Under the pieces are notes generated by a model. The model worked only from the letters and a program-made list of their open reading frames with translations. It was not told the DNA's origin and searched no databases. Source: Dipetalonema caudispina (Eukaryota; Nematoda; Chromadorea; Rhabditida; Onchocercidae). From it: 60,386 nt of DNA. Both the position numbers and the translations under genes were made by a program. This document shows positions 13,501 to 25,598 of this stretch, in pieces; position 1 is the stretch's first letter; every line of letters begins with the position of its first letter. The DNA lies in NCBI GenBank assembly GCA_013365325.1, contig JABVXV010000359.1:1-60386 (forward strand), in the 5' to 3' direction.

Positions 13501-16500
13501 CACCCATGGGCATACCAGCGGTCATTTGTGGTGGTACACCAGATCCATATCCGCCAGTAGCACCTTGAGAAGCAGCTGAAAAACATTTTGTCATTTATAT
13601 GATCTTTAAACAATAGAACAATGGCACACTGCAATCAATTTTCTGCAATCGTAACATCTGACAAATATAATGAATGGAATAAGCTGGAAAATTCATTTCA
13701 AGACATTTTAATTTAACAGACAATTTCTTCACAATCACTTCACTTTTTTTACAAAAAAAAGATTACTTCTGCACGATAATCCGGAATTAAAATTTTGTAA
13801 AATCAAGTTGTAAACAAAACTACAATGCCATGAATTACATATCTGGTTTGTTTCCTATTGGGTCAATTTTACCTGAGTAATCACCATTTTACGAATTATT
13901 TTATATAACCAATTCACACCAAGCAATGGTAGCAGTGAGATGAAACTGCCACCAGGGATGGATTGCCCTAAACCATCCGACATGCTTTTACGAATTGAGG
14001 TCATAGTTCCAGATATGTTATTCTACGATATAAATCCCAGATTGCAATGTAATTTATAGCTTTTAACAGACTGAACTGATCAAAGATAAGAATATTTTAC
14101 CTATATCCTAAGACTATCATATATGAAAACTTGCAAATCATTAAGTGTAACTATGTAGAAATTAGCTTTATATACATATAACTCGCAACAGCACTCACAT
14201 CGTTAAATAACTGAGGAAGAGGAAGGACTTTACGCATCACATCTCCTGTATGTGTGTATGTGTGGTAGGTACGTGTAATGTAGTTCTAGGAAGAGGCAAC
14301 AAAAGGCATCGCGGCATCTGGAAGCATCCGGGAACGGTATTATCACATTCATGGACTGAATATTATTAATTTGGTTGTTAATATCACCACTAAAGTGCGC
14401 ATTAGCAAAGACAAAAAAAAAAAAATCTTTCAACGAAGCTCTTTTCTTGCCAAAAATTTTCCAGTTCTATGCAAATTTCTCTTTCTTATTTTTAAATAAA
14501 CTGAATTACTTTTCGACTGTAACATTACATTCCGTTGTTTCAAGGTTTTAAAGTTGAAGTGAAAAGTTACTCGGATTTTATTCTCTGCTCCAGGTAAGTA
14601 TAACGCTTGCAATACGCACCACGTTCACGTCCCCGATATAGTGGTAGAAGCATGGAATGTAAATGACAAAACTGTAGTAGACCCTATAAGGAAGCATGCT
14701 GCAAAGTGCTAAAAAACATGGCTGAAACACCACTAATTCAAACTATTTACTAATTCAGTAGTCAACATTCATCATCATTCCGTCATTATCGTAATTCTTC
14801 ATAGTTATTTTGTTATTTTATCTACTATAATAAATCCTTCTTTCAACATTCAAATTTCTTTTTAATATTTGAAACACTTTAAAACTTTGTAAAAGCAGTC
14901 TTCATCATTCAGATGTACTCAGTAATATCCTTTAACGTGCAAAAATCAAAATTTTCCAGTGCCAGTCACCGAGATATCCTGGCGGTCCTCGGTAAATTGA
15001 TAAATCCACTTTATGCGGTACCATAACAATGCCAAGCAAAAGCCAACAACCACAACACCAAATAATCCAACCATCATTAGTCGTGCCACAATGAAGAGAG
15101 ATTATTATACGCACGCCCGACACACTTACCTCTTGCGTGCTCATCATTTTTATATACTTTGGTGGAAAGAGAAAAAGACAAAACTCAATTTCAATTTCAA
15201 TTTCAACTCAATTTCTCATATAAAAGAATTAGTAAAACTGCTACTTAGCTAACAGTTAAGAAGGTGAATCATGATAATTTATCATGATAATGAGTGTTGA
15301 TGGCACCAGCATTGGCAACAATAATAAGATAATGCAATAATAATAATAATAATGATAAACGGATGCAAAGATATTTGCGTTGACATTATCATTGACAAGG
15401 AACCAAATTTTGCAAAAAAACCACTATAAAAAGCGTACCTTGTTCTTTCTCTTCTTTTGCATCTTTTTCAACCAGAGCTTGTAGTTCACTTTGTTCCATT
15501 ACTTTGGCATTTTCTGGTTTTTCCCATACCGTATCACGTGTTACAGCGTTATAGTAGTAAGGTTTTCCATCCGGTGACTTTGTTTCTACCCACAACTCCT
15601 GATCTGGTGCAACGCCGGCAAGCTGAAAAAGATAAATTCACGAAAAAGCAATGTTAAAACTAACGAAGAAAAACTAATTCGAGACTACTTAATCCTGTGC
15701 CGAATCAACTCCTCATCAACAAGATTCAAAAAAGAAAGTACGTTTTTTGGAACGCTCTACATGTAAGGCTAAAAACAAAATAATATGTATAAGCTACCTT
15801 TTTCAACCTTTCTGCCTGCTGTTGAGGCGTTTGCTGAACGGGCATTTGATGAGCCATGGGCGGCATTCCCATTGGAGGCATTCCTGGATATGGTGAAGGA
15901 TAATACGGAGGCCGTGGTTGGAATGGTGGACCTCGCATACCACGTCCATCACCCATATAACCCGGTCGCGGGCCACGCATTCCGTAACCGCCACGCATAC
16001 GCTGAAAACCACCACGGACACCTGAAATAGAATCCAGTTATGCCTTCCTAAAATATTTCGATCAAAAAAAGCAATAAGCAGACAAGAAATTAGGCAAAAC
16101 CTATCATCTAATTGTAAACTGCTGTTCATAATTGATAAGAATAAAGTGAAGACTGAAATTACAACAAATCTATGGGATCAAAACAGAGCCTGAATGAAGA
16201 GTCGACGTAAAGGGAAAACTGATCTTAAGTTTCTATGCAAAAAATCTTCAGGAGGTGCTTCCAGCTGACTCCAAATAAATTCAAACATTCTAAAATATTA
16301 GACATAACAACTTTTCCTAACTTCGACAAATTAATGGGAACACCATTATCAAATAAACAAAAATATTTCTATAGATTGTAAAACTTACCCCTCGAACGAT
16401 CGTAACCGTATCCATCATCCATATCACCATTTCCATAAGGACCTCCTCGTGGACCGCCACCATACATACCTCGTCCGCCCCTCCAGCTGCCTGGACCACG

Positions 16501-18961
16501 CGGCCGCCAACCACCACCACCCATACTTTGCGGTCCATAACCATACGGTGACATACCGCCACCTCCACCACGATAGCCACCGCGTCCACGAAATCCACCG
16601 CGAAAATCATCACCACTGCGATATTCCTCACTGCGGTAATCATCCCCATGGTATTCTTCACCCCGATAATCACCATGTTCACGATCTGGTCCTCGTTCCG
16701 AATACGGTTGATAATTATCTGAAAATACCATGCCACACTTTATTACATCTATTATGATTTCGCGTTACTTCAAATGGGGAAACTTGGTTGAAAAACCTGA
16801 TTACCATAACTATCCATTTTCTGAGGACATAACGTCTCCGACATCAAAAATACTGGCAAAAAGACTTCCCGAAATGGACTTCAAATAAAAAACCATTACC
16901 AAAATCGTCCTGTTCCTGCCCTCCCCGATGGGCACTCTCATACTCGCCAGCATCTTCACCAGCAGCATCGTGCTGTTCATCCATACCATTCTTAAAATGA
17001 TGTGCTTCACGCTCCTGCTGCTGCCGACAACGCTTCTCATCATCCTGATGGTGCATTTCCTCCCTTACCATGCCATTTAGACTGCTATCACCCATTACTC
17101 CTGAAAACTACTTTGTTAAATTATGATAAATTCCAAAAAAAGAAAAAAAAAAAAAAAAAAAAAGGAAACGATTTCTCTTAATACTCGCATCCAGTTAATT
17201 CTTTATCTCATCATAAGTAGCTCTTTCTTGATCCCACATAAGTAAATGTATAGCGTATTTTAAAGAAGGTGTAATCTATAAACCTGCATAAACGATGCAT
17301 TTTCGAAATGCTATCTCATTTTTGTAACTTGTTAAATCACATAGTTAACGCATCAGAAGAAATTTCAATCAAAAAAAACCGCTTGCAAAAAGCTTTGTTA
17401 AAGTTGTTGTTTAGAAAACAAACTATAGATATGCAAATTTTCAAACATATTCGGACTGATGCATGTTAAGAGTTAGAAAATTCCAATTACAACAATGAGT
17501 TGATAAGTGGAAAGATCCACGAGTAATAAATAATAAACATATGGAAGAACAGCAGATCAAATTACCTGAACATAAAAAATAAAGCACAGAATACAAATCA
17601 GTTAAATCAGAAATAAAGATGAGCAGATTTAATTGTTCGGTTTTGTCCATTTTAAGACAAATACATAAGAATTACAGTGAATTTCGGGGGATAAAAGTCG
17701 GTATTAATATCGGAAAAAGAATTATGCGGTCAAATGGATTATAAATGTATACAAAATCAAGGTAGTATCTGTCAGGTTATCTTTCGTTGAAGAAATCCTA
17801 ATGATATAGTGCTGCCACTGTTGTTGTTTGCTGCTGCTGTTGATGCTGGTGCCCTATCTCCCGCACAACACAATTTCATTAATTACGGACAACAGTGAAC
17901 CGAAGAAGCACGAATATAAGTAAGTGTCAAAAAAGCATCAAGCTGATTTTGAATTTTTGAAAAACAAAGAATGAAAATCATCGGAAAGTTATTTCTTTTG
18001 TATTTGGTAATTCCAAGTACAAATGCTTTCAAATAGTAATATACAGATATCCGATCCACAACGATTCACCAGAATATAGCACTGGTAACGAATTGGCAGG
18101 CAAGAAAACCAAGCAATTCTTGGTTGCCTACGATTATGGAAGTATTTATATTGGAGAGATTTAAAGGGATATCTGGTTCGGTAATTCCTGTTGCGAACTC
18201 TTCTCAGGGCATGTATTTGAAGCATTACAAATGATCAGAATTAACTGCCAATCCTAAGAATCATGCATAAATGGATCATAATCAAGTCTATTAAATTTGG
18301 ATTTACTTTATGTTGGTATGAAAAATAATGCAGTCCGTCATTCTACGACCCAAATTGTAAACAAAAAATGAGAGAAAATGAAAATGTCTTAACTTCAGAA
18401 AGGTATTTTATATTTGGAACTGGTCATTCAAAACTACTAATTAACTAAGTGAGCTGAATTCAGGACAGCAAAGGGATCGTGGTGCAACATCCAGTATTGC
18501 GAAACTCCATAGACTCAATTAGGATTTAGATTTTAATTAAATTAGGTTTGATGGGGAAAAAACCAATGAGCGTTTGTAAAGATACCGGTGAGGTAATAAC
18601 AGCGTGAGGAAGAGCAAAGTATCCATCCTAGTTTCTGCCAATTTTTCTTGTTTCAGAGATAAAGAATAACGAACGCCTGAATGAAATTTTCCTTATTTCC
18701 TTCTTAATTACACTATTTTATGTTTCCATCTCATAACAGCTTTTCCTTCCAATTCTTTTAAAAGCGTAACTAACCCTCATGGTGTTCATGTTCCATTTCT
18801 TCATAATGTTCGTGATCATGTGGTTGCTGTTCTTGTTCATCCTCGTTTGTAGTCATTTTCATATCATCATATGAAGATGAAGAGATCGCAGTATGTTCCG
18901 AGGCCTCACCATAATCTTGTTGCTGTTGCTGCTCCGATTCGTCGTGTTCATCAATTTCCAT
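7525..18961 (-). CDS. tcer-1: Transcription elongation regulator 1 (TCERG1/CA150, C. elegans TCER-1) orthologue
   Basis: Nuclear factor coupling RNA polymerase II elongation to splicing; in C. elegans TCER-1 also acts in germline-loss longevity. Twenty-two exons keep phase throughout and give about 1151 residues, in coding order: 18961-18775, 17100-16900, 16718-16389, 16021-15798, 15622-15439, 13575-13474, 13225-13083, 13006-12886, 12647-12544, 12138-11962, 11856-11748, 11408-11291, 11212-11089, 10788-10645, 10504-10386, 10141-9991, 9770-9594, 9303-9127, 8968-8810, 8576-8472, 8091-7930, 7662-7525. The N-terminus is acidic and Gln/His-rich, then RGG/RGR-rich (about 130-240). WW domains lie near 319-350 ([18 protein letters not shown]), 465-495 ([17 protein letters not shown]) and 578-615 ([16 protein letters not shown]). 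Six FF domains fill about 709-1100, ending with NDKRYIVL and a GPPPPP tail as in TCERG1. Largest introns: 13576-15438 and 17101-18774. Confidence 0.96.
14946..15077 (-). CDS. Possible 43-residue membrane micropeptide nested in a tcer-1 intron
   Basis: Inside the 1.86 kb tcer-1 intron, a GC-richer patch holds a 43-codon ATG ORF on the same strand. It opens with about 20 hydrophobic residues ([20 protein letters not shown]), then a basic turn (RIKW) and a polar tail ending TGTGKF. The layout is that of a single-pass micropeptide. A TATATAAAA motif (near 15152-15160) and a consensus donor (GAG|GTAAGT, GT at 15130-15131) lie just upstream. Another possibility is an alternative exon. No homologue is recognised and no polyadenylation signal is obvious; ATTAAA is the nearest. 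It is presented as a candidate only. Confidence 0.3.
   Translation of the reverse strand: MMVGLFGVVVVGFCLALLWYRIKWIYQFTEDRQDISVTGTGKF
16803..16818 (-). other. tcer-1: Candidate alternative first exon / trans-splice site of tcer-1
   Basis: On the minus strand an acceptor (TCCTCAG) is followed by AAAATGGATAGTTATG and a donor GTAATC. The ATG reads M-D-S-Y-G in phase 1, exactly the phase needed to join the exon at 16718-16389 (completing Asp before NYQPYSERG). As an internal exon it would create a stop, so it fits only as an alternative, possibly spliced-leader-accepting, start. It would drop the first roughly 130 residues. Confidence 0.4.
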
Positions 18962-20032
18962 TATTTAGTACGCGTAATGATATTTTGCAAGTGAACCAAA
19001 ATATCTTAAAACAATCAATAATGATCATACCTACAAAATAAAGCACCAAAGGATAAGTCGCTTAACTAAATGGATTTAAAATAGTCCTTTCTCGAGGAAC
19101 TAACCATTCGTCAAGTGGTTATGAGTCAGAAGATAAAGAACAAAATAGGAAAGAGTTCAAAGGAGGGCGACAAATATTTTAAGTCGTGTGGGGAAAAAGC
19201 TAGTTAAACTCAATGAAACAAACGATAGCGATCGCACAATCCTGACAAAAAATGAATTTCGATGGATTAGTAAGTGAACTTACTGCTTAATACTCATTCC
19301 TTTCACTACGGATGTATTTAAAACATATCATCCGATTAACTTGTTAGTGTCCAACAAATCTACAATGACCTAATTGTCAGTAAACGTACAGCCAAATGTG
19401 AAATGACCAAATATGAAATGAACCTGAAAATGTATTACAGTAGCCTGAATCTCATAGATGCGAATGATTCAATGGTAATTATCCTAAGCATTATCATCCA
19501 GTTATGACTGGCATATAGTAGGAGACCAAATCTTATTGTCATCCAGCAATATCATAAATATTATTTGGAATTTTCACTCATTGACCTACCTGCTTATCTC
19601 ACTCAATAACCCCAAACAATAGGAATACGTGAATCAGACCGTAAGCGAGGACCGCAAAAAGTGCCAAGATAAAAAAACCATAAATATTCCAACATGTCTA
19701 CGCTACAACATGACACCATGTGTGACTATGATTGGGTGGTCGGTGCTACTTATATGTCTTAATGGTGTAGCTGAACCAAACTTTTTGTTTCCTTAAAATT
19801 CGTGGGAAGAATTCGTTTAATTGAGAGTGATTGTAGAACTAAATGCATCGATAATTATATGAATAGCACAAAAATATGTATTGGAATTCAAATGATATAT
19901 TTTGAAGACCAAAAGATTACCATAAGACAGGAATTATCTATGTGTATCAGTTTATCCGAGAGAAAACCTGTGATTGATAGATCATACGTACGTAATATTC
20001 TGCAATTATTTGAAAATGTTTTATAAATTTCA

Positions 20033-20145
20033 GTTTTTAATCCTTTTCTGATTGTTTTTGTCCTGGAATAATTCTGAAGTTTTTTTTGTTGAATATGCTT
20101 GATGCTATCACTACACATAATTAACGTCAGAAAAGGATTAAAAAC
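20033..20145. repeat. Perfect 19-nt inverted repeat with 75-nt spacer
   Basis: GTTTTTAATCCTTTTCTGA at 20033-20051 recurs as its exact reverse complement at 20127-20145. It could be a hairpin-forming element, a small terminal-inverted-repeat relic, or the stem of a structured RNA. Nothing inside it is coding. Confidence 0.75.
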
Positions 20146-20239
20146 GATGAATTATCGTCACACTCTTTAAATTGTCCAATCATGTCAAATTAAAGAGGAT
20201 GTAGATACACATCCATTTACATATATCTAAATATTTATA

Positions 20240-20273
20240 AACACACACACACATACACACACACATACATACA

Positions 20274-20330
<57 letters not shown>
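20240..20330. repeat. CA/TG microsatellite
   Basis: About 90 bases of (AC)n with a few AT and CATACA interruptions on the plus strand. Confidence 0.97.
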
Positions 20331-20332
<2 letters not shown>

Positions 20333-22353
20333 TCTTTTAAGAAAACATAAAATACAAAGAGACATAGACAGGCACATACAAATGAAATGAAATGTATACT
20401 GAGTTGGTCATATATTGACAGAGTAAATTGATGGTATATCTATCCAATTGTCCATTTGTCCATTTACCCATCTACTGACGGAAGTAAACTCAGAAGATGA
20501 AATGATATTGGTTACTACCTCATTTTCATCCCGAATTTAATATTTAAGGATATTTTCACCAAAAAAAAAAAAAAAAAAAAACAGTGGATTGAATTGTCAG
20601 AATTCCGGATGAAATGGTTTCTACTGGGATTTATTTTGACTACTATTGTATATAAATGAAAAAATCATCAAAATCCGTGATAAAACCCATTTTGATCCAT
20701 TTGGTCAACTTCGGTTTTATACATAAATCGTTAAACAATGAACCATAATTGAAGCTGAGTAATTTTTATTTTGTATTCAATTTTGGTTCAAATTGAAATT
20801 TGATGCAAATATGTTTGGAGTTCATTAAAAGTATAATTCTCTGTTATGTCAATAAAAGCCTGTAAAGAACGAGTTGATTTGTTGAAGTAAATCTTTTCCT
20901 CATTCATCCATTTGTTCTCTATCATTTTCACATTTCTAATTCACAATGAGTTGCTGTTATTTTCTTTTCTATAATTTCCACCTCATTTTACCTCCACAAC
21001 TACTTACTTGATAGTTGTAATAGTCTATGTTGTAAAAAATGATTGCTTTTCTTTCCTAAAACAAAATTTATTGTTGCTTTAATTAGTGCATCGAAATGTA
21101 TCATCTTGTTTTGCAATATCAATGGCGATGTTAACAATTTTTAGCTAATTAACACAAATTTTAGGAAAAAAAGAATTTCAAAACTTACAATAAGTATCAT
21201 TCTAATATCCTAGAATGAATCACATGAAACTATTACGAATAGATTAAAAATTAGCAATTTTAAAATATCCTCAAACTCATCTACAGAAATGTTAAATATT
21301 TTCTGTATCTCTTTTTTTTTTTTCATATTTTTGGTATCGTTTTGCAAGCAATCTTTTCATTCCATTTCTTTTCCATTTATATGAATTGTAAACTTTCCAT
21401 ATCAATTACCGTATCATGATGTATTTCCGGGCAAGGAAAGAAAGATACTGGCATACCGGAATATGATAAGTTATTATTATGCTACGAGAGATCGAAGTGA
21501 AGCATTATTAAAGATTTCCTATTATATTTGTTATGATATTAATTAATTAACAGAATATTAAGAATTGAACTTTTTAAAAAATTGCAAATAAAAATTCAGT
21601 TATTTGGTTAATCCTAATACTATTATAATGAAGAGTTTTGAAGTTTAGTGTTTAAAATTGTATAATTAAACGAAAAACAAGCATCAATGTTAGTTATTAC
21701 CCTCGACGAATTGTAAATATCATTTTGTGCAACATCGAATTTGTCATAAATTTACAGGAGAAAATGAAATTTTACCGGTGAATTAATTCAAAATATGGAT
21801 TTGTGAAAGAGCAATTTCCTTTTTTTTTTTTTGATGAACTACAAAAACAATTATCGAAATATCTGTGACAATATACCTCAAGCGGAACATCAGCTGCATC
21901 AAGTACTTCAAACTTATTATTCATGAATTACTAGATTCTAGCTATCAAAAGATACGGCAGATCAAATGATTGGTATCACAAGTTATACTTTCTTCTGGAT
22001 TAAGTATGCAGAGAGACTAGATAACCTGAGGTGAACCACAAGAAGTCAAAACTGATGTTACAATTTTGATAGCTTGGATGATCGGTATATTCTTTGAGAA
22101 TTATATTCGAATAGTATCAGATGGTTTTTCATTGAGGCTAACTGATCTTCCAATCGGCATATGTTGACCTTCTGAGGGAGCTGATAATGCTTTCATCCGT
22201 GTATCGCAACCATTTACAGTCTATCTGAATAGAAAACGTTTCATCTAAGATTATTAACATCAGGACTGTGAGCGTTATAATATGTCAGAATTCTTTGAAT
22301 CTTTGAATTTAAAAATTTTCATAAAAAATTTACCATCATTAGCAAGCATTTAG

Positions 22354-24598
22354 AAAGCATTGAATATAATTTGGTGGTCCAATGTAGTTTGCTTACCCAC
22401 CATTGCTATTATCGGTTTGGCTTGCAATCTTCTTAACATTCTAATTCTGTCGACACATTCTTCAGCACGACGTATTCCATCCTGGTAATCAATTCATATA
22501 TTTTGCATTATAAGACATGATTAATTAATATCGTGGATTCTTTAATAACCTGAATAATAATCATATTAAATACTCAAGTATACCATGTTCTAAAGTATTG
22601 TAGTAAAAATGATATCTCACTTTAGAGACGATAGTGATAATATTTTGCTACAGGGACTTATTACTAGCTCTAGCTATTTGTGATTGCTTATTTTTGGTAT
22701 CAGCTACAGTGGAAGTGACACCGACCAGCATATCACCATTGTTTACTTCATCATCTTTTATTGTTGTATATATCCATTCAGCATTATATGTACGTACGCT
22801 TGCATCCACGTTTTATAAATCTTCAGTTCTGTAAGTTATCCTTTTGCTTTGCTTTATTCTAAATAGTGATTTTATGATTACGACGATAAAAGTTATACTT
22901 TCAAGCCAAATATCGAAGTCTGAAACAATCTTTATTTCTTATTATTGCCAATAATAATAGTCACAAAGTAACAATCTGACAAATAATAATTTCAGATTGG
23001 TTGTAATATTTAATTTGGAACGTTATATCTGCGTTTGTCATCCATTACGATCACATAAATTATGTTCAAATCATACAAGTCGTATTGCTATTCTTATTTG
23101 TTTAATGGTATCATTGTTATGTTCCCTGCAATGGCCAATGTGTTATAGAATTCGATCATGCTGGAATAATCATCTAAATCAACATTTTTATGTTATTGCT
23201 TTAAGCGATAACCCAAAATTACAGGTACAGTTGATGGATGATATGTAATGTTACAGTGTATTGATGAATGATTGTTAAAGCGATGTCTGTTAGACCAATC
23301 ATCATCTATCATCCAAAGTTCATTTTAACTTTGCAAATTTTTTTTTTTCTAAAAATATTTTCCTTAATTGTTCTCGTTGTAGAAATATTATCGTTTGATG
23401 GATTATTTTACTCTCATTACATTCAACGTATTGCCAGTTGTGATCCTTTGTATACTTAACAGTCGATTGATTGTGACATTGTGGAGAATTGTTGACCGAG
23501 ATCTCAAAACACGCGGAAGCTTTACAAGTGATGATGTTGATGTGGATAATACGAACAGTCGTACAATCACTGCTACTGCTACTACTACTACTACTACAAT
23601 CATAAGAAGTAATAATGTGGTCATCGAGAATGCTGCTCTCGTTACAGTGAGTGGTATTTCCGTCTTTGTTGAACAAATAAAAAACCGGATACGTATGCAA
23701 TCGAAGCTCTTTGAACAATCACTAGAGGATGATAGACTTTTTTTTTTTCAATTTTCAAAAAGAATCATTCACTTTCTGTCCAATTCAGTGACAATTTATT
23801 AATAAGTGTCACTGTGATTAAATACCGCTGTGCTCGCTAAATGTAAACTAAACTGAATAAATTCTTTCGTACAAGTTGAGTTCATCATGAAATGAAGGAT
23901 TTGATGTATTTAATCCGAAACTTTCAGGATGCCACAAAAAGTCAAAGGTCAACAGCACAACGTTTCAATGCTAACGCAATGCTATTTGCGGTTGTCATCA
24001 TGTTATTGGTATGTGTTGGACCACAAGCACCGGCTCGATTGCTCTTCAATCATTATGGACAGTATCATTTGACGACAATCACTTATATATGTGTCACTCA
24101 ACAAGTATTTCCTTTTTCATTTCCACAAACCCGCGGATAGGTGGCTGATGTGATGTTGATGTTTGATTCAAGAAATTCACTGTTTCTGTTTCTTCGTATT
24201 ATATTTCAAACAAAGTGATAAATATAATTGTTAATTTGATGGAAGATTCTGTTAGTTTTATCAGTTAGCAATTACATCTGCCTGATCAGTGATTGAAATA
24301 TGTGTTGACTTATGTATGGCAGATTTCTTAATGATGTAAGCTTTCAAAGCATTCTCTTCCTTTTAATGAATTTCAGCTTGTTTTTCTCAATGCTGCATTA
24401 AACTTCTGCCTTTACTGTTTGGTGAGCAGACGATATCGTCAACTAATGATGGAAACACTCAAAAGATTCATTGGGAAGATAATTGAAAAGTATGTGATTG
24501 TTTAGATTTTGATTTAATCGTTACTTCCTGTAATATGCAAAAAATCATTTTGCTTTTTCAGTCTGTCATTAGATGGAAATAAAAATGAAAAGGGATAG
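22354..24598 (+). CDS. Rhodopsin-class GPCR, nematode neuropeptide-receptor-like (5' end not found)
   Basis: Seven exons keep phase: 22354-22484, 22654-22830, 22996-23224, 23383-23646, 23928-24104, 24377-24489, 24562-24598 (TAG), giving about 375 residues. TM1 has the G-x-x-x-N core (GLACNLLNILIL). TM2 has the LALAICD motif. TM3 ends in ERY with HPLR after it. TM4 has a W-P, TM5 is FNVLPVVILCILN, TM6 carries a C-x-x-P-like VCVGPQAP, and TM7 ends LNFCLY in place of NPxxY, followed by basic SRRYR. Intracellular loop 3 is long, with an acidic patch and a threonine run. The ERY and N-F-x-x-Y pattern is common in nematode FMRFamide-type receptors (FRPR/DMSR-like), so a peptide ligand is likely; the subtype cannot be called. 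The extracellular N-terminus and start codon are missing. The first acceptor is the weakest junction. Confidence 0.85.
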
Positions 24599-24599
24599 T

Positions 24600-25598
24600 G
24601 GTTGACGAACAGTACAAATAGGAAAAAGTATTCTTACTTGCATATCCTTCTAATCACAGCTCATTATTTCAGATATTGCTCAATAACTAGACTGGAAGAC
24701 AATACACGTAATTCATCATTACGTGTGTGAATGTAGCCGTTAGATGAATACAAATATGAGAAATATCGAAGGAAAAGTATTCGGTGCTTATGCTATTAAA
24801 TCCTGAAGCATAATCTGAAAATCTAAAGGGAAAATGATGGAAACCGGAAAAAAGTCTTGGACGGTTGAGGGATTCTTGATTTTCAAACGACCACCGAAAG
24901 GGAAAAGGATGATATACCCAATTGAAAACTTGCCCAAATTGCATAATGGACTACGATTATATAAGAATAAATTCCTAACCTCATCCAGGAAACTTAAAAA
25001 CTTGGAAACTTCCAAGCAAATGATTCGAATTCTAGGTACAACCAAAAACGTGATTTACCAGTTAGGAACTTTTTTAAACATATTTTTCCGACATCCCAGT
25101 TCCAGTCTTTTTTATCTGTAGATGTAAAAAGAAAATCTTCCGCTGGTTTTATAAAGTGAAAGGAATAACGAACACTATAACAAAATAAACAAAATACAAT
25201 ACTTAATTCAAATAGATGTGAATAGAAAATGAGTACTAATTCTGAAAATGAGATCATCGATGTTGGCTTGTCTGATCAGTGATCACTGTGATCCATTGTA
25301 TCTGTCAAAAATTAATATAAGAGAAAAGGCCAAATCATTCAAGTTTATCTAAGGCTTGCTTGCTTGTTAATTGAAGCTAACATATGATGTCGAAAAATGC
25401 ATGAAATAAAAGGATATTGTTATACAAGTGATCTTGTGCAAGCAGAAAAGTTACAACATTAACAAATGACTGGTTAGAATCATACATTAAGTCCTGAAAT
25501 GAAAACGACAGAAAATACACTTCAAAGTTAAAGGAGAAAAGAAATGCATAGAAGTAAACTCGAAAGAAGACAAATATAATTCAGCGTTTTATGCTAGA
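24600..25598. other. Intergenic between convergent GPCR and qdpr-1
   Basis: About 1 kb. Between 24690 and 25257 stop codons are unusually sparse on both strands, giving several overlapping open stretches of 80-95 codons. None shows splice signals, a recognisable domain or a convincing start, so no gene is called. Confidence 0.5.

Larger units (their letters stand above)
18962..22353. other. Intergenic region between divergent tcer-1 and the GPCR gene
   Basis: About 3.4 kb. It contains a CA microsatellite near 20240-20330, a perfect 19-nt inverted repeat (20033-20145) and a 20-nt A run near 20562-20581. The promoter of tcer-1 and the unidentified first exon(s) of the GPCR must lie here. I found no convincing coding exon. 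Confidence 0.5.

Noticed and set aside
19802..20026. 74-codon plus-strand open frame just before the inverted repeat
   Set aside because: No ATG at its start, no clear acceptor, and a similar-length frame exists antisense.
23320..23718. Open frame of about 130 codons on the minus strand
   Set aside because: It is the complement of the GPCR TM5 and loop 3 exon, extended by the ACT repeat, which contains no stops on either strand.
24834..25121. 95-codon ATG ORF on the plus strand
   Set aside because: Lys-rich, without domain, splice signals or polyadenylation signal, and overlapped by equally long frames on the other strand.
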